A DNA stretch of 64,000 bases from Petaurus breviceps papuanus (taxonomy: Eukaryota > Chordata > Mammalia > Diprotodontia > Petauridae). The DNA lies in contig JAMXIF010001194.1 of NCBI GenBank assembly GCA_028583685.1, forward strand, positions 21,557,002 to 21,621,001, read 5' to 3'. Below the pieces are notes generated by a model. The model ran no database searches and had not been told where the DNA came from. It saw nothing but the letters and a program-made list of their open reading frames with translations. Both the position numbers and the translations under genes were made by a program. Positions 51,701 through 62,774 of this stretch are shown here, piece by piece; the stretch's first letter is position 1; every line of letters begins with the position of its first letter.

Positions 51701-51978
51701 GGAAAGGGGGAATATTTTTGTTCCATACACTGTACTTTTATCATTAATGTGATCTGAAGCTATATTCCTCCATCAATGACAATAATAACAACTAGCATTT
51801 ATACAGTATACTTTAAGATTTATGAAGTGCTTTACAAATATAATCTAATTTTGCCCTCATGACAACCCTGGGAGGTAGGAGCTACTATCGTCCCCATTTT
51901 ACATTTGAGGAAACTGAGGCAGACAGAGATTGTGACTTTCCCAAGACCATACAGCCAGTAAGTGTTGGAGGCCATATT

Positions 51979-54826
51979 TTTTCCCCAAATGCTTTATTAA
52001 CTTCTGATTTACATCATTCATTTCTGCCAGATTTTGAGTTACAAATTTTCTCACCGTTTTTCCCCTACCCACCCCCCAAAATAGCAGTCCCACAGAATAT
52101 CCCCTCCTCCAATCTGCTCTCTCCCATATCCCTTTCAACTTTTCCAGTGGATCTCTATGCCCCAGTGCCTGTATATCTTATTTCCTAATTACATGTAAAA
52201 TAGTATTGATAATATATATATACACACATACATATATATATATATACATACATACATACATATTTGGATATTTGACTTTAAAACTTTGAATTCCAGATTC
52301 ATTCCCTTCCTCCCTTGTCACCCACCCTTACTGGGAAGATAAGCAGTTCAGTATAGCTTGTACATTACATGGCTAATGCAAAACAATAACATAGAAGATA
52401 TATTGTAAAAGACTGACTTTATTTCCCTCCCTCCTATCCCACCTCCCACTTGTTCTATTCTCTACTTTGATCCCGTCCCTTTTCAAAAGTGGGTGCTTCC
52501 AACTTCCCTCTCCCCCAGCCTGCCCTCCCTTCCATCATGCCCCCTCTCATCCCCTTACCCCCCCTACTCTCCTGTAGGGTGAGATACCCTGTTTTGTGTG
52601 TATTTCATTCCCTCCTCAAGCCATATTCAATGGGAATAAGGTTGACCCATTCCCTTTTGCCTTCCTATTCTTCCCCTCCATTGTAACCATTTCCCCTTGC
52701 CTCTTCTGTATGAGATAGTTTACCCCATTGTGTCTCTCCCCATCTCCTCTCATTATATTCCTCTCTCACCTCTTAATTTCACCTTTTAAGTATCATCCCT
52801 TCCTGTTAAATTGGTCCTGTGCCCTCTATCTATGTATACCTGTAAACATATATACACACATTCACGTATGTATTCATATGCCCATATACCCTCAAATATA
52901 GACATATATATATTTATATTTATATTCCCTTCAACTACTGAGAAAAGTTTCATGTTACAGTTATTGTTTTTCCATGTAGGAATGTTAATAGTTCAACTTT
53001 GATAACTTCCTTATGATTTCTTTTCCCTGTTTACCTTCTCATGCTTCTCTTGCTTCTTGTATCTGAATGTCAAATTTTCTGTTCAACTCTGGTTTTTTCA
53101 GCCAGAATGCTTGAAAGTCCTCTATTCCACTGAATGACTATATTTCCCCCTGAAACAGGATACTCAGTTTTGCTGGGTAGGTGACTCTTGGTTTTAATCC
53201 CAGCTCCTTTGACCTCTGGAATATCACATTCCAAGCCCTTCGATCCCTCAGTGTAGAAGCTGCCAGATCCTGGGTTATCCTGATTGTGTTTCCACAATAT
53301 TCAAATTGTTTCTTCCTGGCTGCTTGTAATATTCTCTCCTTAATCTGGGAATTCTGGAACCTGGCTATAATATTCCTAAGAGTTTTCTTTTTGGGATCTT
53401 TTTCAGGAGATGATCAGTGGATTCTTTCAACCTCTATTTTGCCCTCTGATTCTAAAATATCAGGGCAGTTTTCTTTGAGAACTTCCTGGAGGATGATTTC
53501 TAGGTTCTTACTTTGATCATGGCTTTCAGGTAATCCAATAATTTTTAAATTATCTCTCCTGGATCTATTTTCCAGGTCAGTGGTTTTCCCCATGAGATAT
53601 TTCACATTGCCTTCTATTCTTTCATTTGTTTGGATCTGTTTAACAGCATCTTGATTTCTCATAAAGTCATTAGCTTCCATTTGCTCCAGTCTAATTCTGA
53701 AGCTATGATTCTCCTCATTGAGCTTTTGTGATTCTTTTTCCATCTGGCAAATTTGACTTTTTAAGGCATTCTTCTCCTCGTTGCCTTTTTGAGGCTCTTT
53801 TGCCATTTGAGTCAGTCTGTTTTTTAAAGTGTTATTTTCCTCAGTCAGGCTATTGACTCTCATGTCATAATATTCTTGCACTGTTCTCATTTCTCTTCCC
53901 AGTTTTTCCTCCACTTTTCTTATCTGCTTCTTAAGGTCCTCTATGGCCTGTAACCAGCTCGTATTTTCCTTTGAAGCTTTTGGTACAGGAGTTCTGACTT
54001 CACTGTTTTCCTCCTGTTCCATGCTTTGCTCCTTTTTGTCCCCAAAATAGGAATGTAATGTTGGAATCATCTGTCTGCTTTGTTTCCTTTGCCTGGTCAT
54101 GTCACCCCTCAGTCACTTGACCCCTGGGCTTTTTGCCACAATAGGACTCTGCCACCAGACAGGGGATCTTTCATCCCAAATGCTGGGGTTTTCTCAGTTG
54201 CCGGAGGTATTAGATGGGTAGCTTCTCTGAGGTCTACACACGCTCTGGCAAGCTGGACTTACACCCCAGGACCTCCACCCTAGACTGCAATCCAGATCCA
54301 AGCAGGTTAAAGCAAGAACGATTACCCCTCAGACTGGAGCTTGGACCCCCTATACTCTGCAGGCCAGGAGCTGAAGCTGCCACGTGGCCCTGGCTGGCTG
54401 TGCTGGCGCCTCAGTGGCTTCTCGCCGGGGAAGGGGGGGGGAGGGGGGAAGCCACGCCCTCTCACTTACTGGTCCTGAAGTCCAGACTGCACTGACCTCT
54501 CACTTTGTCCTTCGCATCTGTGTGTTGATAAATCTGGAAACAGCCACAGCTGCTGCTGATCTGGAGTCCCTCTGGCCTCGGCTGATGAGGCCCGACCTGG
54601 GGCTAAAGCCTTGGTATGGGACTGGGCTCGGCTCCCAGAGCGCTGTGCTGGCTGATTCCTGCCAGCCTGTGGGTTGTCCTCAGCAGGAAATTAGTTTCTC
54701 TGTGTCATTTTGTGGGTTCTGAACTTCCAAAGTTTGTTTAGAGTCCCCTTTTTACATGGATTGTGGAAGGTGGAAGCAGGAGCAATGGGGAGGTCCTACT
54801 TCTACTCCACCATCTTGGCTCCACCC
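51979..54826 (-). mobile_element. HAL1 (half-L1) element, copy 4, full length and best preserved
   Basis: 2,848 bp, flanked by a perfect 13-bp duplication (TGGAGGCCATATT, 51966-51978 and 54827-54839). 5' end GGGTGGAGCCAAGATGGTGG on the minus strand; 5' UTR about 725 bp with a G-run near 54,424-54,450; ORF1 relic 52961-54100 with a 228-codon open part; post-ORF1 (TA)n near 52,850-52,920; 3' UTR; second (TA/CA)n at 52211-52262. ORF2 absent. Lies 4.07 kb from copy 3 in opposite orientation. Confidence 0.92.
52961..54100 (-). pseudogene. HAL1 copy 4 ORF1 (L1 ORF1p-like), longest open part 53414-54100
   Basis: The longest ORF in the window (228 aa). It begins MTRQRKQSRQ, then a linker; a long coiled coil at about residues 60-170 (EVEEKLGREM-like, LTEENNTLKNRLTQMAKEPQ, LNEENHSFRIRLEQMEANDF); the RRM with SRRDNLKIIGLPESHDQ at about residues 195-212; then EGKIEVERIH and a TGA. 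In the same frame the C-terminal domain continues (AARKKQFEYCGNTIRI, then LAASTLRDRRAWNVIF, then RVTYPAKLSILFQGEI), interrupted by a TAG and later stops. The layout equals L1 ORF1p, which forms trimers and binds L1 RNA. The ORF would be about 380 codons if undisrupted. Inactive as it stands. Confidence 0.9.
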
Positions 54827-54905
54827 TGGAGGCCATATTGAACTCAACTCTTTCTTACTCCAGGACCAGAGCTCTATCCTGAGACACCTTGCTATCTCTA
54901 TGAAT

Positions 54906-55349
54906 CTCCATGAATGTCCTGTCCCAATGCCTCACTGAGGCATGGATGTGACCCTGGATTCTCAAGGGCTATTCCAGAGTCTTCCCTGCCCTACCAAGTT
55001 GTAGACTCCAAGTGCTAGCCCAGCAATGGAAAATCCTTTGACTAGTCTAACTTGGTTTAAAGAGGTTCATCACCAGAGGCTGACCACCTGCTCACTATTT
55101 CTTTTTTTTCCAAAACAGGAACCCATGAACTAACAATGAAAATCACTGACCTATGAAGTACTGGGATTGGATGGTATTAGCTATGCCTGGTCACTGTTGA
55201 CTTACTCAAGTTTGTAGTCCAAACCACCCATGTCCTTCTCACATGCATTGTTGTCTGGACACCACCTCCATCTCATACAGCTGACTGTCAGAATTCAAAT
55301 TTAGAACCAGTTTTATGTCAGCAGTGATAGGGTGGGCAATTAATTAATA
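54906..55349. other. No gene; unassigned
   Basis: No repeat named, no domain in short ORFs. Confidence 0.5.
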
Positions 55350-55575
55350 ATAATGATGATGATGGTGAACATTTATATGTTTGCAACATAGATATTCATT
55401 TTCTCATTTGACTTTCATAGCAAGCCTTAGGTGGGTGATACCATTATCCTCATTTTATATAAGAAGAACCCAAAACTTAGAGTTTAAACTACTTGAGCAG
55501 AATCACACAGCTATTAAGTGTCAGTGGTGGGATTCAAATCCAGGTCTTCCTGATTTCAAGTACAAAACTTTATCA
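55350..55575 (-). mobile_element. MIR/Ther-1 relic
   Basis: 'gatggtgaacatttatatgt', 'ttctcatttgactttcatag', 'caagccttaggtgggtgata', 'agtggtgggattcaaatcca'. Minus strand. Confidence 0.78.
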
Positions 55576-55727
55576 AAGATTCCATACTATCAGTAACAGA
55601 ATTAGAGAACAATTGCATAGGAAAATAGGATGGGAAATTTTAGTTCTCTGGAACACAAGCCACTTAGCGCAGCCTTACACATTCACACAAAAATTTCACA
55701 ATCTCAGTTTTTTGCTTTTTAATGAAT

Positions 55728-55885
55728 CTGCTCCCAGTATGTGCTGGAGCCAGCTCAAACTGGCTTCCAAAAATACAATTGTTAAATTTTCATTGTTAGC
55801 ATTTACACCTAGGAAATAAGTAAATGCTACAAATCAGCCCTTGATTTATTATTTTACTGATTTCTAGACTTAAGAAAATAATGGG
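55728..55885 (-). repeat. Unnamed interspersed repeat 'X', copy 3
   Basis: In reverse orientation to the copies at 32935 and 36358: 'tgctggagccagctcaaact', 'tgttaaattttcattgttag', 'gtaaatgctacaaatcagcc', 'cttgatttattattttactg', 'atttctagacttaagaaaat'. Confidence 0.68.
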
Positions 55886-55959
55886 GAAAGTATTGTTAAG
55901 ATTAAAACTGTCATGAATACCTACCTACATATATATATACATATATATATACATACAAA

Positions 55960-55978
55960 GATGATAGATTGGATAGAT

Positions 55979-56030
<52 letters not shown>

Positions 56031-56040
56031 CAGACAGACA
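55960..56040. repeat. (GATA)n-(GACA)n microsatellite
   Basis: About 14 GATA units ending in three GACA units (56029-56040). A mixed (TA)n block precedes it at 55926-55952. Confidence 0.95.
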
Positions 56041-56390
56041 TATTTTATAGCTATTTTTTTCTGGAGATTGTTGCTAAATGTTTACCAGCATACCCCTTGC
56101 TTGTCCTCTATGCATGTTAGGCTTTTATATTCTTAGGGGATCCATGTTCCTGTCAATATATGGATTATGACTTTTCTGTGCTTTCTCATTTGCTGATATT
56201 TCTTCACCTCTTTCCAAAATGGATTACTCAGGGAATGGATTAAATTTAAATTATTCTTTATTATTATTAATCTACATAAGATATTATACCTGTTTTTGTA
56301 CTTCTTTGTAAGGCTGACCTAATTGTGTGACAAACCAATCCATGGTTTCACTGTAACTTAGTCAGAGACCAACTTAATCTGATTGAAAGG
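56041..56390. other. No gene; unassigned
   Basis: No signal recognised. Confidence 0.5.
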
Positions 56391-56454
56391 GCCCTCAGTT
56401 TAGGAATCAGGAACCTTAGTGTCTACTTCCAGATTTACCTCGAATTCAACAATA

Positions 56455-56690
56455 ATTCAACTCAACAAACATTTGTGAAATTCCTACTATGTGCAAAGCA
56501 CTATGTTAAGCATTGGGAATATAAAGGCCAAAAAATGAGATAGCTCCTTCCCTTTACTTGGCATAGGGATTAAGAGGAGAATACAAGTTCATAGATAAGT
56601 AAATACAAAAGAGTACAAAGTAAATTCAAAGATAGAAAAATCACTAGTAACTGCAGAGATCAGAACAAGTTTCACATAGGAAGTTGTACC
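56455..56690 (-). mobile_element. L2 LINE 3' end
   Basis: 'caacaaacatttgtgaaatt', 'cctactatgtgcaaagcact', 'atgttaagcattgggaatat', 'agatagctccttccctttac'. Minus strand. A MIR-like scrap precedes it at about 56385-56450. Confidence 0.78.
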
Positions 56691-57348
56691 AGAGCTGTGC
56701 TAGCATGAATCCCTTATTCTTTCTGGGCCTCAGTTTCTTCCTTTATAGGATAAGGGTCAGGATATATGATCAGTAAAATGGTAGAGTGGCTATTTTCTGA
56801 GGAACTCAAACTCTCAAACTCTCCCAAATCTCAAAAGCAAAGAATTATGTATCAGAGAGTAATTACAGCTGAATCCATAAAATTAGGAATTGTAAAAATT
56901 TCACAAATTAATTAACAGTAGAGAAGATTAACATTTAGAGATCCCATTCAATGACTTCGCCTCTAACCACCTCCATGTGCCCACCAAAGCTAGTGTAAAC
57001 AAGGTCTCATGATGGTAGAGATCCATTACAGCAGTGACTCTCCCCAAATCTCTCCTCTGACCCTTCAAAGGGCAGCAGACACTAGTTGTGTCTAACTATA
57101 TAAAGGAAAGGTACAGTAACCAGAGGGGTTTGGTTGAATAAGTCCAGCCAGCTGCAACATGTATATGGTGCCAAAGGCCACAGGGGAGAGAGTAATGAGC
57201 AATTGGGTCAATAGGTAAAAATAGAAACCTAACTGGGTCTAGTCATCTTTTCCCATAAGTTTCTCAATGTGAGGGTGCAGGCAGATGCCCAAATGCACCA
57301 ATATGAGAATTCTGAGACAATCTAGCCACCCAGTCTCTGTGGGCTATG
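56691..57348. other. No gene; unassigned
   Basis: A weak MIR-like piece ('tctgggcctcagtttcttcc') near 56720-56770. Otherwise nothing recognised before the MITE. Confidence 0.5.
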
Positions 57349-57350
57349 TA

Positions 57351-57766
57351 CCGTGTTTCCCCGATAATAAGACACTGTCTTATTATTTTTTTTGGAAAGA
57401 AAAACACCAGAGGGCTTATTTTCAGGAGAGGGCTTATGTTGTCCTGCCTCAGCTCTCCTCCACGGCACTGCTCTCAATGGCGCCAGCAAGCAAATCACTG
57501 GGGAAGAACAGGATGACGCGTTCACTGCTGCAGCTTTGATTGGATGCAGCTCGGAGCGCGGCGTGTGTTTCACGGGGGGGGGGGGAGGGGCGGGGACGGT
57601 GCATACAGAGGATACCGTAATGTAGTGTGTAGCGCAGGGGATCACCTTCACTACAGTAGCAATTGCAATAGGGCTTATTTTTTGGGGAGGGCTTATTTTA
57701 GAGGAATCTTACACAGTAAGGGGAGGGCTTATTTTCGGGATAGGTCTTATTATCGGGGAAACCCGG
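57351..57766 (+). mobile_element. TA-flanked MITE (Tc/mariner-like), family M, copy 1
   Basis: 416 bp bounded by TA at 57349-57350 and 57767-57768. Termini CCGTGTTTCCCCGATAATAA and, inverted, CCGGGTTTCCCCGATAATAA. Sub-terminal arrays of GGGCTTATTTT(C) lie near both ends. A GC-rich, CpG-rich core (57460-57600) includes a 10-base G run. The core's short ORFs have no domain, so it is nonautonomous. A TA duplication plus long inverted termini fits Tc1/mariner. The family name is not known to me. Confidence 0.8.
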
Positions 57767-57768
57767 TA

Positions 57769-58384
57769 GTCATGGAAGGGTGAGGACCAAAAGAGTGAGG
57801 ATTCTCAAAAATGATTTATGGGGAATATAAGGAAAAAAATTAAAGTTCAAAAGAGAAGCTTGAATAAAATTATTATTAATGATTATATATTATTATGTTA
57901 TAATAATATTACACCCAGTAATTAAAAATAATTATTAATAATGAAAATTAATTTATCTGCTCTCACAAGCAGATAAACCAATGGGAAGGATGCCAACAGC
58001 AGAAGGAAAATAAAATTAGCAAATTCTCAAAGAGAAAACAAAAATCTTTGAAAAATTACTATATTCTGTGAACCAATATTATCTGATATAAAAGAGAATC
58101 CTGTGGACTTCTTAAGTTTCATGGAACAATGGCAAGAAACTCCATAATATTTCAAATGAGAAATTAGGTAGGAATAAATTTAGAACATAAATCAGAGCTC
58201 TAAATGCAGAGTTGAAAAACACAAATAGAAAAGTAGGAAAAAGTAAATTCATAATAGAGAATCTCTCCATAAGATCTGGGGTTCTGGAATAAAGAGCTGT
58301 AGATTTGAAATACAAAAATGCTAAAGTGAAAGAAAATTGAAAAAAAGAAAAGCCAAAAGTCAAAACCTAAAACAATGCATAAAA
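57769..58384. other. No gene; A-rich, unassigned
   Basis: A-rich DNA that could be degraded L1 ORF2, continuous with the scrap at 58385, but with no motif I can place. Confidence 0.4.
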
Positions 58385-58705
58385 TCAACATTTTATACCA
58401 TATGCCATAATAAGCCCCAAAGTGATATTTGACCTGTTAAATTAAAAGTCATACTATTTTTAATAACCAATGGAGTACTAGGTAATGTAACTTTCACACA
58501 TTTGACTAAAGACTAAAGTTCTTAACCAAAGAAGGAAAATGACTATCAAAAGAACCTAAAATAAATAATTTTGATTACATGAAATAAAAAGAAAAACTTT
58601 TGCATGAATAAAATCAGTGCAACTAGGAGAAGAAGAAAGGTTGTCAGTTTGTGAGGGTGGATGGTGGTAGAATCTTTGCATCAAATGGTTCAATATCCAA
58701 TAGAT
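58385..58705 (+). mobile_element. L1 ORF2 C-terminal fragment
   Basis: 'accatatgccataataagcc', 'ccaaagtgatatttgacctg', 'aataattttgattacatgaa', 'aacttttgcatgaataaaat', 'cagtgcaactaggagaagaa', 'gaatctttgcatcaaatggt' match the run K-F-D-x-x-K...N-F-D-Y-I-K...F-C-x-N-K-x-N-A-x...G-K-I-F-T-S-N of L1 ORF2 from marsupials. Diverged, with stops. Confidence 0.6.
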
Positions 58706-58781
58706 ACATACATATATGCATTCATATGTGTGTACACACATGTATATGTATATATGTGTATGTGCGTGTGTAAAACTAACA
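58706..58781. repeat. (CATA/TGTA)n low-complexity block
   Basis: 'tacatacatatatgcattca', then 'catgtatatgtatatatgtg'. Separates the L1 scrap from the L2 3' end. Confidence 0.85.
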
Positions 58782-61400
58782 CAGTCAATACACATATATT
58801 AGGTACCTACTCTATGCCTGGCACTGTGCTAAGTACAAGTGATACAAAAGGATAAAAGGCAGTTCATGATCTTGAGGATTTTAAAATATATTAGAGGAGA
58901 CAATGCACAAACTATTATATATAGACAAGATATAGATGGGATAAATAGGAAATAATCAAAAGAAGAGAGACTTAATGTCTTTAAGGCATTTAAGGGGGAT
59001 GGGAAAACCTTCCTGTAGAAACTGGAATATTAGCTGAGACTTGAAGGAAGTCAGGAAAGCTAGGATACAGAGATAAGAAGGAAGGTCATTCCATGCATGA
59101 GGGACAGTCAGTAAGAATGCCTAGAGTCAGAAGATGGAGTGTCTTGTTCAAGAAACAGGATGATAAAGAATATTACTGCATCAAAGAGTACATGGGGGAG
59201 GCTGAGGTATAAGATATAAAAAGATTGGAAAGGTGATGAGACTATATTATGAAGGGATTTGAGAGGATTTTATATTTGATCCTGGAGATGATAGGGAACC
59301 TCTGGAGTTTTTTTTTTCTTTTGTTTTGTTTTGTCTTTAGTATGGGGACTACATAGTCAGACCTGCCCTTGGAAAAAATTACTTTGGCTACAGAATGGAG
59401 GGTTAACTGGAATGGGGAGAGACTTGTGACAAGGAGATTAACCAGCAGACTATATTACAACTGTCTAGGCATGAGGAAATGAGGGCATGTACCAAGGTAG
59501 TGATGGTATCAGAGGAGAAGAGTCATATTCAAGAGATAGTACAAAGGTAAAATCAGCAGGCCTTGGTAAGACACTGGAAATGGGGGTGGGGAAGAGAGAT
59601 CTTGAAGAGTTAAAGATGACACCTACTTTGTGAGTCTGGGGAATAAGAGGGTGGTGTTCTCAACAGTAATGGGAAAATTTGGAAGGGGGAAGAACTTGGG
59701 GAAATAATAAGTTCAGTTTTGGACATGTTGAGTTTAAGACATATATTTAACATCAAGTTTGAGATGTCAAATAGGCATTTAGAAATGTGAAACTAGATGT
59801 CTGCAGAGAAGTTAGGATTGGATAAGTAGATTTTAGAATCATTAATATAGAAATGGTAATTGAACCCATGGGAACTGGTGAGATCACCAAGTGAATTAGT
59901 ATAAAGGGGAAAGAAAAGAAGACCCAGAAAAGGTGTAAATATTGGAGACCCACGGTTAGACCCATGGTTAGGAGTAACCTGGATGAAGATCAAACAAAGG
60001 AACATGAGAAGGAGTGGTCAGAAAAGTAAGAGGAGAAGCAGGAGAGAACAGGGTCCTGAACCCTAGAGATAAAAGAGTATCAAGGACAAGATGGTGATAA
60101 ACAATATCAAAGATTGCAGAGAAGTCAAGAAGAATGGGGATTGAGAAAAGTTCATTGGATTTAACCACTAAGAGATCAATGGCAACTTTGGAGAGAGCAG
60201 TTTCTGTTGAATGATGAGGTCAGAAGCCAGACTGTAGAGTTAAGAAGAGAGTGAGAGAAGTCCTGTATTATACCTATTGTAGAGAGCCTTCTCAAGGTAT
60301 TTATCCCCAAAAGGCAGGAGATATACAGGATGATGAGAATCATCATACAGGGGATGGATGGACCAAGTGAAAGTTTTTGGGGTTTTTTTATAGGATGGCA
60401 TAGACATGAACATGTTTGCAGGCCAGTAGGCAGGGAGAGAGTAAAGATAGATAAGACAGTGTGGATGATAGAGGGGGCAGTCTGATGAAAGACACAGGAT
60501 GGAATGATACTACTTATGCAAGTAGAAGTATTTATCTTGGCAAGGAGAAAGGTCATGTTGCATGAGACAGGGTAAAGGAGAAGGTAGTGGCAGAAGTCAT
60601 CTGGGGGATATGAGAGAAGGAAGAGGGGAGAAAAGGGAACTCTTGGCAAATGGCCTCAAATTTTTTGGTTAAAATATGAGACTAAGTTTTCAGTTGAGTC
60701 AGAGGAGAATGAGTCATGGGAGGTTTAAAAAGGGATGAAAAGATTTGGAAGAGCCATTGTAATGAGTGGGCTAACAAATTAACTGGGGAGGTGTAAAGAG
60801 ATGCCTAGCAGCAGTGAGGGCCCAGTTGAGGTTGTGTAACATAAATTTGTACTGTATCTAGTCAGCACAAACTTGGGAGTGAAGGCAGCAGACAGTGGGA
60901 GTGTTTCAAGCAAATAGGAAGGTATAGAGTGAAAACTACTCACCAACAGGTTAAGCTCAAGAAAGGAGAATGAAGCTAATGCAGAGAACTGAGGTGTCAA
61001 GGGATTGTGGGTTATGATGTGGATGAAGAGCAGTGTTTGAGACTGCAAGGCCAAGGAAGGAGTAAAATAACAATAAATTGTAATCAGACAAGAGAATTTC
61101 GGAGTTCATGAACATGGAAGTGGCACATTTGTGGGTGGTGGCAAGATCAAGAGTGTGACCATATCTGTGTGACTGAGGTAGAGTGGAGAAGTAGGAAAAG
61201 AGTGAGTTGAGGTACTGGGTTGTTAGGGTGTTTGATGAATTGTCAATTTATATGTTGAAGTCCACTTGTTTGAAGGCAGAAATTGTGGAGGAGAGAAAGA
61301 TTGTGAGCCAGGTTCTGAACTCATTGATGAAGAAGTGGAGTGTCCTGGAGGTCTATAGACAACAGCTACCAATATTTTGGGTGGAAGATAATATTTTTAA
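58782..61400 (-). mobile_element. L2 LINE, 2.6 kb, from endonuclease region to 3' end
   Basis: The 3' end is at 58782 ('tatgcctggcactgtgctaa' on plus). Moving right are the conserved noncoding and post-RT blocks (58,950-59,700), then RT motifs on the minus strand: a N-Y-H-x-Y-x-x-D-S-K-I-Y-L-S block near 59,850 and LLDFSAIFDIVYHHLVLDTL near 60,080-60,140. ATSTGPSLLL-like and LSAAFTPK pieces follow (60,830-60,900), and a GDFN-type endonuclease motif lies near 61,255. Broken by several stops and frameshifts. Together with 28640-31920 it covers most of an L2. Confidence 0.85.
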
Positions 61401-61449
61401 AACTCTAGAAAATATCAATAAAACTTTATCTATAAAAGAAAAAAATGAG

Positions 61450-61650
61450 TGGGTCATATTAGAGTGGAAAGGGCCTTAGTTATGGGGTCAGAGGACCTAT
61501 ATTCAATCCTTATTCTATCCCTACTTACCTATGTGACCATGGCAAAATACAACCACTCATTTTACAACTGAGTAAAGTAAGGTCCAGAGGGCTTATGCTT
61601 GGCCAAGCACATGACTTCAAAAGTCTTTTCTAACTCTAAATCTATGATTA
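61450..61650 (+). mobile_element. MIR-type SINE relic
   Basis: 'gtggaaagggccttagttat', 'ggggtcagaggacctatatt', 'acttacctatgtgaccatgg', 'ctaactctaaatctatgatt'. Plus strand, diverged in the middle. Confidence 0.68.
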
Positions 61651-62774
61651 TGGGACCCTATAACTAGATGATCTCAGATGTCCCATCCAGCTCTAATATT
61701 TTATGTGATCTTCCTAAATAATTTGTCCACTCATCTTATGATCATAATTGAAACAAGACCAAAAAAATGAGTTTTTCTAGTTTGTTCACTGTGGTATTGG
61801 GTTTGTTCTATCTTGGGATTGTTGTACTTTGAAAATAGTTGCACCAATAATAGTAATTTTCCACAAAGTCCTTTCTCTGATGTGACTCAGACCTCATTAC
61901 TAATACACACAAAAAATTTCCCCATTTCACTATGAAGTTTTCAGCTTTGTAAATTCCACGTTGTCAGGTTAGCCATTGTTCCCACCATCGAGCATGGAGC
62001 AGGTGGAGAAGTACATTGTGAAGGATTGATCAAAAGAGAAAAAATGGTCGTGATTTTTCCTTTAGTCCCTAGTGCAGTATTTTTCCACTAAGGTTAAAAG
62101 AAGTACTCACTGAGAACAATATGAAAATGATAGTTCAACTGCAGGGCATATTTCCTGTCTATTATGAAAATTCAGCTGGCATCACAGAAAACTTTCTGCT
62201 ATGTTCTTCTGACTCCATTATGTGAAGAAGTCCTGCTGGCCTAGAGGTGCCTTTCTATAAACTTTTCTATAGGACAGAGAAAGTAACATAGAATATTAGA
62301 CCTAGAAAGAACTTTAAAAACATAGCTTATGCCAGTCTCCCTCCTTGGATCTCTCCACTACCCAAAGCTACTTCAGGTCCTGATTCACTGAAATTCTGTT
62401 AAAGTAAAGACCTATTATGGAATGATTGAGCCATGATACAAGCACAGAAGTCAACGCAGTGTTCTACTTTTAAAAGGGAGTGGTGGTGATATAAGGAAGT
62501 TTCCACTGTGTTTAGAATTGTTGGACCTCTGTAAAATACAGGTAACCCAGAGTTGACCTTTAATTTACTGGAAAGAAAAAAAAATTTACTGGAAAGAAAA
62601 AAAGCACATGCTTACTGACTGTTTGAATGAATAGTATTCCAGATTAAGGAAGATTTAGAACAATAATGTGAGGCAAAGAAGAGCCTGAGATAAATGAGTT
62701 TGCCATACTAAGAGAAGTAAGATGAGATTAGACTAGATAAGGAAATAACCACACACAGTGCACCTTTTAAGGTA
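61651..62774. other. No gene; 1.1 kb apparently single-copy DNA
   Basis: No repeat I can name, except possible short MIR scraps near 62,275-62,340. A 19-bp unit ('tttactggaaagaaaaaa') occurs twice near 62,565-62,602. Confidence 0.5.

Larger units (their letters stand above)
51775..54905 (-). mobile_element. MIR/Ther-1 split by HAL1 copy 4
   Basis: 51775-51978 ('aacaactagcatttatacag', 'aaccctgggaggtaggagct', 'gaggaaactgaggcagacag') and 54827-54905 ('aactcaactctttcttactc', 'caggaccagagctctatcct') are the two halves of one minus-strand MIR. The repeated TGGAGGCCATATT is the HAL1 target duplication. Confidence 0.85.

Noticed and set aside
57285-57783. Overlapping ORFs in the CpG-rich patch, a possible CpG-island promoter and first exon
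   Set aside because: The patch is the core of the TA-flanked MITE. The same sequence recurs inverted at 62999-63420, including the ORF shadows.
60176-60649. 157-aa minus-strand ORF as a possible host gene
   Set aside because: It lies inside the minus-strand L2 and its residues follow the L2 ORF2 inter-domain region.
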